Shown here: piece after piece, positions 23,508 through 30,492 of the stretch
Numbering within the stretch: position 1 is the stretch's first letter
Layout: each line of letters begins with the position of its first letter
Source: Marinisporobacter balticus
GTDB lineage: Bacteria; Bacillota; Clostridia; Peptostreptococcales; Thermotaleaceae
Length of the DNA stretch: 64,000 bases
Direction of reading: 5' to 3'
NCBI RefSeq assembly: GCF_004345705.1
Contig: NZ_SLWV01000003.1
Location: forward strand, 124,001 to 188,000
Program-made: the position numbers and the translations under genes
Notes under the pieces: generated by a model
The model's input: the letters and a program-made list of their open reading frames with translations, nothing else
The model's database searches: none
Told to the model about the DNA's origin: nothing

Positions 23508-24047
23508 ATGCGAGACATGAACTATACAAAAAACTACAAGATGGCCAATAAAGGCATGGTATTTGAGCAAGAAGTTAAAATGGCCAATACAGGATATAAA
23601 AACCGAGGCATAGCACTCATACAAAAGATCAGTACACCGTGGAAAGTTGTAAGACGAGGAAAACAAATAGTATCAGCCTTTCCAGAAGAAAAAAGTACCT
23701 TGGATTTTAGGGGAACGGTAAAAGGTGGAACATCCATATCCTTTGATTGCAAAGAAGTTGAGAAAGAAGATAGAGGCCTTCCACTGAAATATATAGAGCC
23801 ACATCAAATAGATTACATGAAAGCTGCAGTAACAATGAATGAAGTTACTTTCATTCTCTGCTTTATGAAAACACACAACAAAAGATACTTGATACGAGGA
23901 GAGAAAGTTTTACAGTATTGGGATCGATGGCAACAGAACAAAGGGAAAAGAGGTTTTAACTACATACCTGTAGAGACAATGGTTGAGGTGGAACCTAGAA
24001 ACGGAATTGTTTTGGATTATTTAAGTGGATTGGGGGACGTGAAATGA
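23508..24047 (+). CDS. RecU-like Holliday junction resolvase
   Basis: 179 residues. NKGMVFEQEVKMANTGYKNRGI at the start, KSTLDFRGTVKGG, then the nuclease pair in SISFDCKEV, then LPLKYIEPHQIDYMKAA, follow the RecU fold in order. It cuts four-way junctions during phage recombination, together with YqaJ and RecT. GGGG lies 7 nt before the ATG, and it overlaps the next gene by 4 bp. Confidence 0.88.
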   Translation: MRDMNYTKNYKMANKGMVFEQEVKMANTGYKNRGIALIQKISTPWKVVRRGKQIVSAFPEEKSTLDFRGTVKGGTSISFDCKEVEKEDRGLPLKYIEPHQIDYMKAAVTMNEVTFILCFMKTHNKRYLIRGEKVLQYWDRWQQNKGKRGFNYIPVETMVEVEPRNGIVLDYLSGLGDVK

Positions 24048-24673
24048 AGAAAGTATTGAAAGTAATTAATAAAGAAAATGGTGAGTTATTAGAAGATCTG
24101 ACTTTTGATGGAGGATACAACATTATCTTCACAAATCTATCAGATGGTGGAAATCTTAGACGGATCAGAAAGCTGGATAATGGAAAATTTGGGGACAAGC
24201 ATTGGATCAAAAATTATCAGTATAGACCAACAGCATTAAGGCTAGTTGATAAATTTAAGGAGCTAAATCACATAGATCCATACAAAATACTTTTCATTGA
24301 AGATATGGAATGGGAACCAGGAACAGCTAAGAATCCATGGATTGCAAAAACGAAATTAGCCAATAAAGAAATGCGAGAAATGTTAGGTTATGAATATATA
24401 TTAGAAATACGAAATTATTACATTGAACGGATGCAAAGAGAGCAGATTGTAGCATTACTTTATCATGAATTACTTCACATAGATAAAGACGGTTCCTTAA
24501 AAAATCATGATATTGAAGATTGGGGAAATCTTGTTGCAACCTTAGGAAAGGATTGGGCAACTACCAAAGCAAGAATCAAAGACATTTTGGATGAAGAATT
24601 TGAAGTGTGGAATCAATTAGAGCCAGTGGCAAAACAACTAAATATGTTTACAGGCATTAGAATGGTGAGATAA
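24044..24673 (+). CDS. Putative phage metallopeptidase
   Basis: 209 residues. The zinc-binding HELLH lies in IVALLYHELLHIDKDGSL, followed by NHDIEDWGNLVATLGKDW, which matches the phage metallopeptidase pattern with a downstream Glu/His ligand. An N-terminal extension of ~60 residues is less conserved. Its target is unknown. It overlaps RecU by 4 bp and ends at the ATG of the next gene. Confidence 0.75.
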   Translation: MKKVLKVINKENGELLEDLTFDGGYNIIFTNLSDGGNLRRIRKLDNGKFGDKHWIKNYQYRPTALRLVDKFKELNHIDPYKILFIEDMEWEPGTAKNPWIAKTKLANKEMREMLGYEYILEIRNYYIERMQREQIVALLYHELLHIDKDGSLKNHDIEDWGNLVATLGKDWATTKARIKDILDEEFEVWNQLEPVAKQLNMFTGIRMVR

Positions 24674-24993
24674 TGGCCAGAAAGAAAATTGACTTAGATG
24701 ATTTGTTTCCTGAGGATATAGAAAAGTATTGTGAAATTGCTAGAAGCTACATGGAACTTACTACGGAAAATTTTCCAGGCGCATTTGAAATAGCGCAACA
24801 AGCTTGGGCATTAGCTGATAGATGGAATGATCTCCAAGCTAGTGCATCAAAACTAGCAGCAATGAAAGATGTAACTAAGACGGAGCTTCAAAAGTATTGT
24901 TACGGAAAGTATCGACAAATGCAATTAATACATGAACACTGTAGATCTCTTTGGAGAGTTGGAGAAGAGGCAAATAAGTATAACAAGAAATAA
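24673..24993 (+). CDS. Phage protein of unknown function
   Basis: 106 residues, helical: IDLDDLFPEDIEKYCEIARS, then AQQAWALADRWNDLQASAS. The ADRWN stretch recurs in the small protein at 25468-25626, suggesting related proteins. Its start overlaps the preceding stop by one base. Confidence 0.65.
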   Translation: MARKKIDLDDLFPEDIEKYCEIARSYMELTTENFPGAFEIAQQAWALADRWNDLQASASKLAAMKDVTKTELQKYCYGKYRQMQLIHEHCRSLWRVGEEANKYNKK

Positions 24994-25003
24994 AGGGGGA
25001 GGC

Positions 25004-25252
25004 ATGATGGGATATAGATCGATAAGGTGTAAAACTTGCGGTAAATCGCCTATAAGCACAGCTTTGATTGTAATAGGAAATATGATTTATTGTCAGCAGT
25101 GCTTGAAGAATATAAGCGTGAAGAGTACCGGAGAGCATGGAAGGTATTATACACATTCAGGAGATAGATGTTTTGTGAACTTTGGGAGTGATAGCAGGAT
25201 TGACATACAAGAATTTGGGGTTGATGAATTAAAAATTGGAAACACAAGATAA
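25004..25252 (+). CDS. Small zinc-ribbon phage protein
   Basis: 82 residues. Two CxxC pairs (IRCKTCGKSP and IYCQQCLKN) form a probable zinc ribbon; the C-terminal part is polar. GGGGGAGGC lies before the ATG pair at 25004/25007. The longer frame from 24932 overlaps the previous gene with no ribosome binding site. Confidence 0.65.
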   Translation: MMGYRSIRCKTCGKSPISTALIVIGNMIYCQQCLKNISVKSTGEHGRYYTHSGDRCFVNFGSDSRIDIQEFGVDELKIGNTR

Positions 25253-25270
25253 GGGGGCGTAAGTAAAACT

Positions 25271-25387
25271 ATGAGAATTATCAGATGTGACAATCTAAAG
25301 TGCAAACATTGTAAGAATGGATTTTGCAAATTGAATATATTGTATCTCAATGAGCAAGGCAAGTGCAATGAGAAAAGCAATAGCTAA
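25271..25387 (+). CDS. Small Cys-rich phage protein
   Basis: 38 residues with five Cys spaced like a zinc knuckle (IRCDNLKCKHCKNGFCKL, later KCNEK). It somewhat resembles DUF1540 proteins. GGGGGCG precedes the ATG at some distance. Unknown role. Confidence 0.5.
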   Translation: MRIIRCDNLKCKHCKNGFCKLNILYLNEQGKCNEKSNS

Positions 25388-25467
25388 CTTTCAAAAGAGT
25401 AGGGAAAGTTGGACATGCAGTAGTGGCATAATAATAAAAACTACTATGAAGGGGTGCAAAATGCACT

Positions 25468-25626
25468 ATGGTAATAAATTTGGAAGAGCTAATGAAAAGA
25501 CAAGAGAAACAATTTTATGCATTGTGTGATTTTAGTTATCCTGAAGCCACGAAAGTGGCTTTTAGGATAGCCGATAGATGGAATAGGGTAAGAAAAGCTG
25601 TTGAGTATCAGAAACAGTGTATTTAG
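25468..25626 (+). CDS. Small phage protein with ADRWN motif
   Basis: 52 residues (MVINLEELMKRQEKQFYALC, ending RIADRWNRVRKAVEYQKQ). The similarity of its second half to the 24673 protein supports translation. The ribosome binding site (GAAGGGG) is rather far from the start, so the start is unsure. Confidence 0.5.
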   Translation: MVINLEELMKRQEKQFYALCDFSYPEATKVAFRIADRWNRVRKAVEYQKQCI

Positions 25627-25883
25627 CGTGAACTACTTATCAAAAAAGTTAAAAAGCCAATACTAATTGCTTGAAAGATCTCCTTATCAATATTAAAAGA
25701 TCTTGAGGCAAAAGTAATTATGATAGTTGAGCATAAAATCCATAACACGAAAAATAATGCCTTAGATTTTATTTTAATAAAGATTTTTTCTCTAAATCTA
25801 TATTTCTTATTTAACAGAGATAAAGATAAGTTACCTACCATAAAGAAAATCATATATTTTATAAATAAATTTAAGTAACTCAA
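25623..25883 (-). CDS. Small membrane protein
   Basis: About 86 residues with membrane segments near residues 3-20, 38-56 and 70-84 and a basic loop (KKYRFREKIFIKIKSK) between. TTG 25883 follows AGGGAG at a good distance. It is on the strand opposite its neighbours, so it may be a lysogenically expressed moron gene. No family recognised. Confidence 0.5.
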   Translation of the reverse strand: MSYLNLFIKYMIFFMVGNLSLSLLNKKYRFREKIFIKIKSKALFFVLWILCSTIIITFASRSFNIDKEIFQAISIGFLTFLISSSR

Positions 25884-25892
25884 AAATACCAC

Positions 25893-26346
25893 TCCCTATA
25901 AATAATATTCAATAGTTAATATTATATCAAGGGTAGGGATAAATAACAATAACAAACTAAAATGGGAATTAAAGGTCAAATTAGTTCAGGTCTTTGGATT
26001 ATTTAACGTAAATAGTTATAAATCACAAAGGACTCCTGCTAGAAAGCAAAAGTCCAATATATAGGAGGAGGATATTAAAAGGCGCATATTTTATAGCAAT
26101 ACTTAAAATACAATGAATAATCTGATAATACAATAATAACATGCACTAAGATTGAAATAAATAGGCTTAAAGTATTAAATAGAATTTTAGTATAGGTGCT
26201 GGGGATGATATTTTTGCTTCAACACTAAAATAAGACTTAGCAACTATTCGGAAATACAGAATAGTTGCTCTAGGAGGGGTAAGGATGATGGAAGAAAATA
26301 AAAAAACTCAAAGATAATACACATGTATTTTCGGATGGTGGTAGGA
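25893..26346. other. Gene-poor interval with a hairpin next to a ribosome binding site
   Basis: I see no gene of useful size. GCAACTATTC (26240-26249) pairs perfectly with GAATAGTTGC (26259-26268), and AGGAGGGG follows at 26272. The only frame behind it is about ten codons (MMEENKKTQR). GGACT/AGTCC also form a small hairpin near 26030-26055. This may be a decayed gene with its leader or a short regulatory RNA. Confidence 0.4.
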
Positions 26347-26445
26347 ATGAAGATGTATATGCCGTTCAATGTAGAGCTCAAGTTTGAAGAGTTTTGTAAA
26401 AAATATGCTTTAGTAGCAGAAAAAGCAGAGAACGTGATTGAGTGA
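26347..26445 (+). CDS. Very small phage protein, uncertain
   Basis: 32 residues (MKMYMPFNVELKFEEFCKKY...), with a weak GGTGGTAGGA upstream. It resembles other tiny helical phage proteins but has no supporting family. Confidence 0.3.
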   Translation: MKMYMPFNVELKFEEFCKKYALVAEKAENVIE

Positions 26446-26464
26446 TGAAAGATTTATGTATTTT

Positions 26465-26593
26465 CTATGCTACTAATATATCTAGTAATTTATCAATCTC
26501 TAATAAATCTTGGGGTGTTATATTTTCTGGTTTTTTATTTACGATTGCTTCAAGCCTACTATTAATTTCAGTCAATGGTTTTATATTCTCCAT
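26465..26593 (-). CDS. Small protein, unknown
   Basis: 42 residues, helical, protein-like composition (PLTEINSRLEAIVNKKPENI, then LLEIDKLLDILVA). AAGGAG lies 11 nt before the ATG, longer than usual. Opposite strand to the early operon. No family recognised. Confidence 0.45.
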   Translation of the reverse strand: MENIKPLTEINSRLEAIVNKKPENITPQDLLEIDKLLDILVA

Positions 26594-26749
26594 TTGAATA
26601 CACGCTCCTTATCATTAAGTAAAGTGAAACTTGTATATTCAAATATTAACAAAGATAGATTAAATTATCGTTAAGATAAAAATAAAACTTTGTTAAATTG
26701 AGGGGTAGTCTGAAAATGAAAAAAATACTGAAAAGATCTTTTCAGTATT

Positions 26750-26956
26750 TTAGATAGTTATTATTCCTAATAAATTAAATATGCTTATACCTACTAAAAT
26801 AATGCCCATACCCATATAGAAGAAAGTCGCTGCAGTATCACCTATAAATCTTCTTAATCTTCTAGCTTTGCGACTTTCCCAATAAAAGGCAGGCTTTTTC
26901 AAAGTACAGATGATTGCAAATAGACCTGCTAATAATAATAATATAGAAGTTCCCAT
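26750..26956 (-). CDS. Small two-span membrane protein
   Basis: 68 residues: a first membrane segment (TSILLLLAGLFAIICTLKKP), a basic loop containing FYWESRKARRLRRFIGDTAA, and a second segment (FFYMGMGIILVGISIFNLLG). The W-x-x-R/K plus R-x-x-G loop pattern resembles small Imm17/DUF6199-type membrane proteins, but the match is loose. AAAGGAG lies 8 nt before ATG 26956; the frame from 26974 overlaps that site. Confidence 0.6.
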   Translation of the reverse strand: MGTSILLLLAGLFAIICTLKKPAFYWESRKARRLRRFIGDTAATFFYMGMGIILVGISIFNLLGIITI

Positions 26957-27140
26957 TAGTTTTGCTCCTTTCAAATTATAGAATTACCTACAAATTATAG
27001 CATGAAATGACAAAAAAAACAATAATAACTAATACTGTGCTGAAAATCCAGATGTAAATATAGAATATTCTGAAACTTGTGATTTTGTAGAATCGATTAA
27101 GAAACAAGTTCAATAACACTAACTATAAGGTTTGTATAAA

Positions 27141-27211
27141 TAAAAACGAGAATATGATGAAAACGTTCGGTATTAAAGGGGGACTAAAGATACCGAATCA
27201 TCATATTCTCG
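27141..27211 (-). terminator. Large bulged hairpin terminator of the minus-strand toxin transcript
   Basis: On the minus strand the stem pairs 14 bp (CGAGAATATGATGA, 27147-27160, with 27198-27211) and 8 bp (TTCGGTAT with ATACCGAA), separated by a 5-nt bulge. It is followed by TTTTTATTT. No T-run follows on the plus strand, so it ends minus-strand RNA. Confidence 0.75.
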
Positions 27212-27262
27212 ACATAAAGATTGTTACCAAATAATAACGGATTAATACTTCAAAATTCAAAA

Positions 27263-27470
27263 TTACTCTCTACGCTTTTATCATTAGTTAATTAGGGATT
27301 TATCTGTGGTATCTAGAAAAAAATTTCTTCAGAAGTAAAGGTATCGTTATCGTACACATCGCAGCAGTAAAAGTAATTGGAAATAAATTTACAGTGATAT
27401 GTATTGTCATAATATCTACCTCCCCTAATTAACATATGTGAAATCTTTTGTATTTCGAGGTAGAGAGTAA
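27263..27470 (-). promoter_or_regulatory. Two long-range inverted repeats enclosing the toxin-like gene
   Basis: In minus-strand RNA, TTACTCTCTAC (27470 to 27460) in the 5' leader pairs with GTAGAGAGTAA (27273 to 27263) in the 3' tail. GTTAATTAGGG (27433 to 27423) pairs with CCCTAATTAAC (27297 to 27287). Both are perfect 11-bp matches and nested. The second overlaps the GGGGAGG ribosome binding site, so the closed form would hide it. Confidence 0.75.
27300..27410 (-). CDS. Candidate type I toxin peptide
   Basis: 36 residues (MTIHITVNLFPITFTAAMCT, then ITIPLLLKKFFSRYHR): one hydrophobic segment and a basic tail, the usual form of type I membrane toxins. GGGGAGG lies 8 nt upstream. Leader and tail of the message are joined by two perfect 11-bp long-range pairings, one hiding the ribosome binding site, and a strong terminator follows. 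The B. subtilis skin element also carries a type I toxin gene (txpA), though the peptides do not look alike. I cannot locate the antitoxin RNA with confidence. Confidence 0.6.
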   Translation of the reverse strand: MTIHITVNLFPITFTAAMCTITIPLLLKKFFSRYHR

Positions 27471-27525
27471 CTTTATAGAGATTATTACCAAAAGACTAGA
27501 AGCGCATACATAAAGGGGGCAAAAT

Positions 27526-27966
27526 ATGAACTGCATAGATAACTATAAGGATTTATGTGCGGATATAGACGTGCATAAATGTATCATAGAGGATATAGAG
27601 AATGAATTGATCCAGTTGCAAAAGCTATTATTAAGAGGACCAAAAGAGATCACAGGAATAGATTACTCAAGGGAACCAGGAAGTGGACAGGTTATACATA
27701 TATCTATGGATAGGATTTTAGATAGAATGAATAGAATAGGAGTAAGGCTGGAAGTGGAAAAGAAAATTTTAGAAAGCAAGTTTGAAACTAGAAAAAAGAT
27801 AGACGAAGTACTTAAGGGTTTGACTGGATTAGATGCAAAAGTAGCGTATATGAGAGATATACAAGAAAGGTCACTACAGGAAATATCAGATGAATTAGGA
27901 TATAGTTATAATTGGATAAGTAAGATAAGCAGTAGAATAGGCAAAAACAAGGCAAAACACATTTGA
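27526..27966 (+). CDS. Sigma-70 region 4-like late transcription regulator (ArpU/RinA type)
   Basis: 146 residues. A helical N-terminal domain is followed by a C-terminal helix-turn-helix, VAYMRDIQERSLQEISDELGYSYNWISKISSR, matching sigma region 4-like HTH of phage late activators. It lies between the early and late genes, where such activators sit, and likely turns on terminase and structural genes. AAAGGGGGC precedes the ATG. Confidence 0.8.
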   Translation: MNCIDNYKDLCADIDVHKCIIEDIENELIQLQKLLLRGPKEITGIDYSREPGSGQVIHISMDRILDRMNRIGVRLEVEKKILESKFETRKKIDEVLKGLTGLDAKVAYMRDIQERSLQEISDELGYSYNWISKISSRIGKNKAKHI

Positions 27967-28071
27967 CCAATCATGATATGATTATATAAAGAGTAAATCT
28001 CACAATTTACTGCTATATCAAAGGAAAAATGGTTGTCCCCCTGATAACCTCAAAAGATCTCTATTCCAAAT

Positions 28072-28101
28072 AAAAACAGTCGAGAAATTGGCTGTTTTTT
28101 A
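28072..28101 (+). terminator. Intrinsic terminator after the late regulator
   Basis: AAAAACAG (28072-28079) pairs with CTGTTTTT (28092-28099), with Ts to 28100. Confidence 0.7.
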
Positions 28102-28210
28102 CGTTGGTATGATTTTCTAATGATAAATAAGAAAATTATACTATTTAAACCATGGAAAAACTATTGTAAAGTAGAATAAAGTCGAATTTTGAAAAAAAGG
28201 AGGACTCGAA

Positions 28211-29080
28211 ATGAAAAAAATGAAAAGTTTGGTATCTATTTTACTAGTATTAATGTTAGTTTTGGCAAGCCCTATAAATTCATTAGCAGGATCTAAAAAA
28301 GGTGGTTCTAAAAGTAGTAGTTCTAGTAATTCTAAAAGTAAAAGCGTAAGTGTAAAAGGTGAAAGTACAAAATCAGAAAAAAATAATAAGGCAGAAGAAA
28401 AACAAGTTAAAACTACTACACAACTAACAACTGAATCTATTGAAGAAGATGAAATAACTGAAAAAGATGAAACAAATGATGGAAAAATCAAACCTCTAAA
28501 AGTTGATAAAAACTTAAAAAAAGAATTGAAAAGGTCTATCAAGCAATTAAAAGAAGTAGCTAAAAAATCTTATTCACAAGAAGAACTTGCAAAGTTACAG
28601 GAATCAGTAAATGAAATTAAAGCGAATTATCCAGGAATAAAAACAATACCTGTTGAGAATATAATTTCAAAACGTATGAATATGAAATTTGATACACCAC
28701 CTGTTATCAAAGAAGGAAGAACTTTAATTCCAGTTAGAGCTTTAACTCAAGCTTTTGGTGCACAAGTAAATTGGAATCCAGAAGACAAGATAGTTACCGT
28801 TGTTAAAGATGGCGTTGAAATGAGCCTTCAAATAGATAGTAAAGTAGCTTACGTAAATGGTGAAGAAGTACAGTTAGACGTACCTGCAGAAATAATGAAT
28901 AGTAGAACTGTAGTGCCATTAAGATTCATTGTAGAAAAAATGGGGTTAAAAGTAAAATGGGATGAAGAAAGTGAAACGATAGAAATCACTGATGAAGAAG
29001 AAACTATTGATGAAGATAATTTAACAAATCAAGATGATGAGCAAACAGTTGAAGAGTCAGTTTATTCAACAACAAACTAA
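28211..29080 (+). CDS. Secreted protein with copper amine oxidase N-terminal-like domain
   Basis: 289 residues. A signal peptide (MKKMKSLVSILLVLMLVLAS, cleavage near INSLAG) is followed by a Ser/Lys-rich low-complexity region (30-70) and a coiled segment. A Cu_amine_oxidN1 domain spans about 155-265: GRTLIPVRALTQAFGAQVNW, DGVEMSLQIDSKVAYVNGEE and SRTVVPLRFIVEKMG. These domains are common in clostridial cell-surface proteins. It has its own ribosome binding site and terminators on both sides, so it is probably a lysogenic-conversion gene. It has no oxidase domain. Confidence 0.85.
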   Translation: MKKMKSLVSILLVLMLVLASPINSLAGSKKGGSKSSSSSNSKSKSVSVKGESTKSEKNNKAEEKQVKTTTQLTTESIEEDEITEKDETNDGKIKPLKVDKNLKKELKRSIKQLKEVAKKSYSQEELAKLQESVNEIKANYPGIKTIPVENIISKRMNMKFDTPPVIKEGRTLIPVRALTQAFGAQVNWNPEDKIVTVVKDGVEMSLQIDSKVAYVNGEEVQLDVPAEIMNSRTVVPLRFIVEKMGLKVKWDEESETIEITDEEETIDEDNLTNQDDEQTVEESVYSTTN

Positions 29081-29116
29081 AAAGTGAAGAAACTAATAGT
29101 AATATAAACAAAGATG

Positions 29117-29142
29117 AAAGGCATCCAAATGGGTGCCTTTTT
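29117..29142 (+). terminator. Intrinsic terminator
   Basis: AAAGGCATCC and GGGTGCCTTT pair around AAAT, followed by Ts to 29142. It ends the secreted-protein transcript. Confidence 0.8.
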
Positions 29143-29169
29143 ACTGTGAAAAAGGAGGTGCAATCGATC

Positions 29170-29385
29170 ATGGAAAAACACAGGTGTAAAGTCAAATTCC
29201 ATAATGGGAAGATTGTATGTGCTAGTGAGATTCTATGTTTAGATTGCCCTGAAAAAGATAAATGTGAGGATATTGATGTTTATATAGATGATAAGTATTG
29301 GGGTTCTAAAGACTGCATGAGCCATGATTCATACGAGAGAAGGAATAAGAGGATCAGGCAGAAACGGTGGGGCAAGGATGGATAA
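29170..29385 (+). CDS. Small Cys-rich phage protein
   Basis: 71 residues: MEKHRCKVKFHNGKIVCASE, then ILCLDCPEKDKCEDI with three closely spaced Cys, and a basic C-terminus (RRNKRIRQKRWGK). Probably zinc-binding. AAGGAGGTG is 10 nt upstream of ATG 29170. Unknown function. Confidence 0.6.
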   Translation: MEKHRCKVKFHNGKIVCASEILCLDCPEKDKCEDIDVYIDDKYWGSKDCMSHDSYERRNKRIRQKRWGKDG

Positions 29386-29464
29386 AAAGCTTTGTTTTGT
29401 CGAACGATTTAAGTAGGAATATAATCATTTTTATCGAATTGAGTAGATAAAGGGGGTTATAGAG

Positions 29465-29566
29465 ATGGATGAAAAGACGGTTATGATAATAAAGAAAATT
29501 CTTATGAAACTTGAAAATAGGGAAAGAGAAAGTGAAGACACTATTACAAATAAAAAATGTGGTTAA
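29465..29566 (+). CDS. Very small phage protein, unknown
   Basis: 33 residues, helical and charged (KTVMIIKKILMKLENRERES). AAAGGGGG precedes the ATG. A similar 20-bp sequence (CGAACGATT...GTAGGAAT) lies upstream of this gene (29401-29420) and of the next one (29598-29617). Confidence 0.45.
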   Translation: MDEKTVMIIKKILMKLENRERESEDTITNKKCG

Positions 29567-29627
29567 TATATAGAAATAATTTATTGTCGAAACTTGCGAA
29601 CGATTGATGTAGGAATGGGGTGGAATT

Positions 29628-29765
29628 ATGAATGATGAACAAATAAAAGAAATTACAATTGCAATGATTAATGGCAAGCAACTGTATAGTGGTAATAGCA
29701 ATGAAGAAACAGCAGAAAAAATTGCTGAATTTATTAATACCTTAAGAGAAAAAACGAACGAGTAA
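29628..29765 (+). CDS. Small phage protein, unknown
   Basis: 45 residues, helical (MNDEQIKEITIAMINGKQLY, then EETAEKIAEFINTLREK). GGAATGGGGTGG lies upstream. An intrinsic terminator follows directly. Confidence 0.5.
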   Translation: MNDEQIKEITIAMINGKQLYSGNSNEETAEKIAEFINTLREKTNE

Positions 29766-29787
29766 AGAGCCAACCGGCTCTTTTTTC
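29765..29787 (+). terminator. Intrinsic terminator
   Basis: AGAGCC and GGCTCT pair around AAC, followed by six Ts. It overlaps the stop of the preceding small gene. Confidence 0.8.
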
Positions 29788-29850
29788 ATTCCCAAAACAA
29801 TACTGCATAGCATCATTTCCTATATCAAATAATAATGTCGAGGTGATGAT

Positions 29851-29976
29851 ATGAAACAAATAAAAAATGCAAAAGAACTTTTAGACCCTGAAAAAGGGGC
29901 TGTAAAAAAGGCAATTGAACAAGGTAGAGTCAAAGAGATTACAGATTTAAGAGAAAAGAATGATAAGAGAAGATAA
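29851..29976 (+). CDS. Small basic protein upstream of terminase
   Basis: 41 residues (MKQIKNAKELLDPEKGAVKK...KRR). GAGGTGATGAT precedes the ATG. It has its own terminator, so it is separate from the terminase operon. Unknown. Confidence 0.5.
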   Translation: MKQIKNAKELLDPEKGAVKKAIEQGRVKEITDLREKNDKRR

Positions 29977-30000
29977 GAGAGTGAAAGCTCTCTTTTTTTC
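29977..30000 (+). terminator. Intrinsic terminator
   Basis: GAGAG and CTCTC pair around TGAAAG, followed by seven Ts, immediately downstream of the small gene at 29851. Confidence 0.75.
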
Positions 30001-30030
30001 ATGGGGAAATTATAAGGTAGGTGAGGTGAT

Positions 30031-30492
30031 GTGACAAAGAAGAAAACAGGAAGAAAGCCATTGTGGGAAAAATTAGACATACCTAGTAAATTAGAAGCAG
30101 TACAAGGATGGGCTAAACAAGGATCTACAGATGAAGAAATTTGTAAGATGATTGGTATTAGTCATGATACATTTTACAAATGGAAAAGAGAGAAAGCTGA
30201 GTTTGCTGAGGCAATAAAAAAGGGGAAGGAGATCTCTAATGGTGAACTTATTAATAGTGCTTTTAAACAAGCTACTGGATATTATTATGTAGAACAGCAA
30301 CCCATAAAAATAAAGATTGGAAAAGATAAAGAAGAGGTCAAAGTAGTTGAAATTACAAAATATGCAACACCAAATCCAACAATGAATATTTTTATGTTAA
30401 AAAATAGATTGCCAGATCAATACAAAGAGAAACAGCATGTTGATGTGAACATTAATAAAAAATTAGAAGATTTTTTCGGAAGTGAATCATAA
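30031..30492 (+). CDS. terS: Terminase small subunit
   Basis: 153 residues. The N-terminal helix-turn-helix is KLEAVQGWAKQGSTDEEICKM followed by HDTFYKWKREKAEFAEAIK; a helical oligomerisation part and NPTMNIFMLKNRLPDQYKEK complete the family pattern. It binds the packaging site. GTG 30031 follows GAGGTGAT. The stop overlaps terL. Confidence 0.85.
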   Translation: MTKKKTGRKPLWEKLDIPSKLEAVQGWAKQGSTDEEICKMIGISHDTFYKWKREKAEFAEAIKKGKEISNGELINSAFKQATGYYYVEQQPIKIKIGKDKEEVKVVEITKYATPNPTMNIFMLKNRLPDQYKEKQHVDVNINKKLEDFFGSES

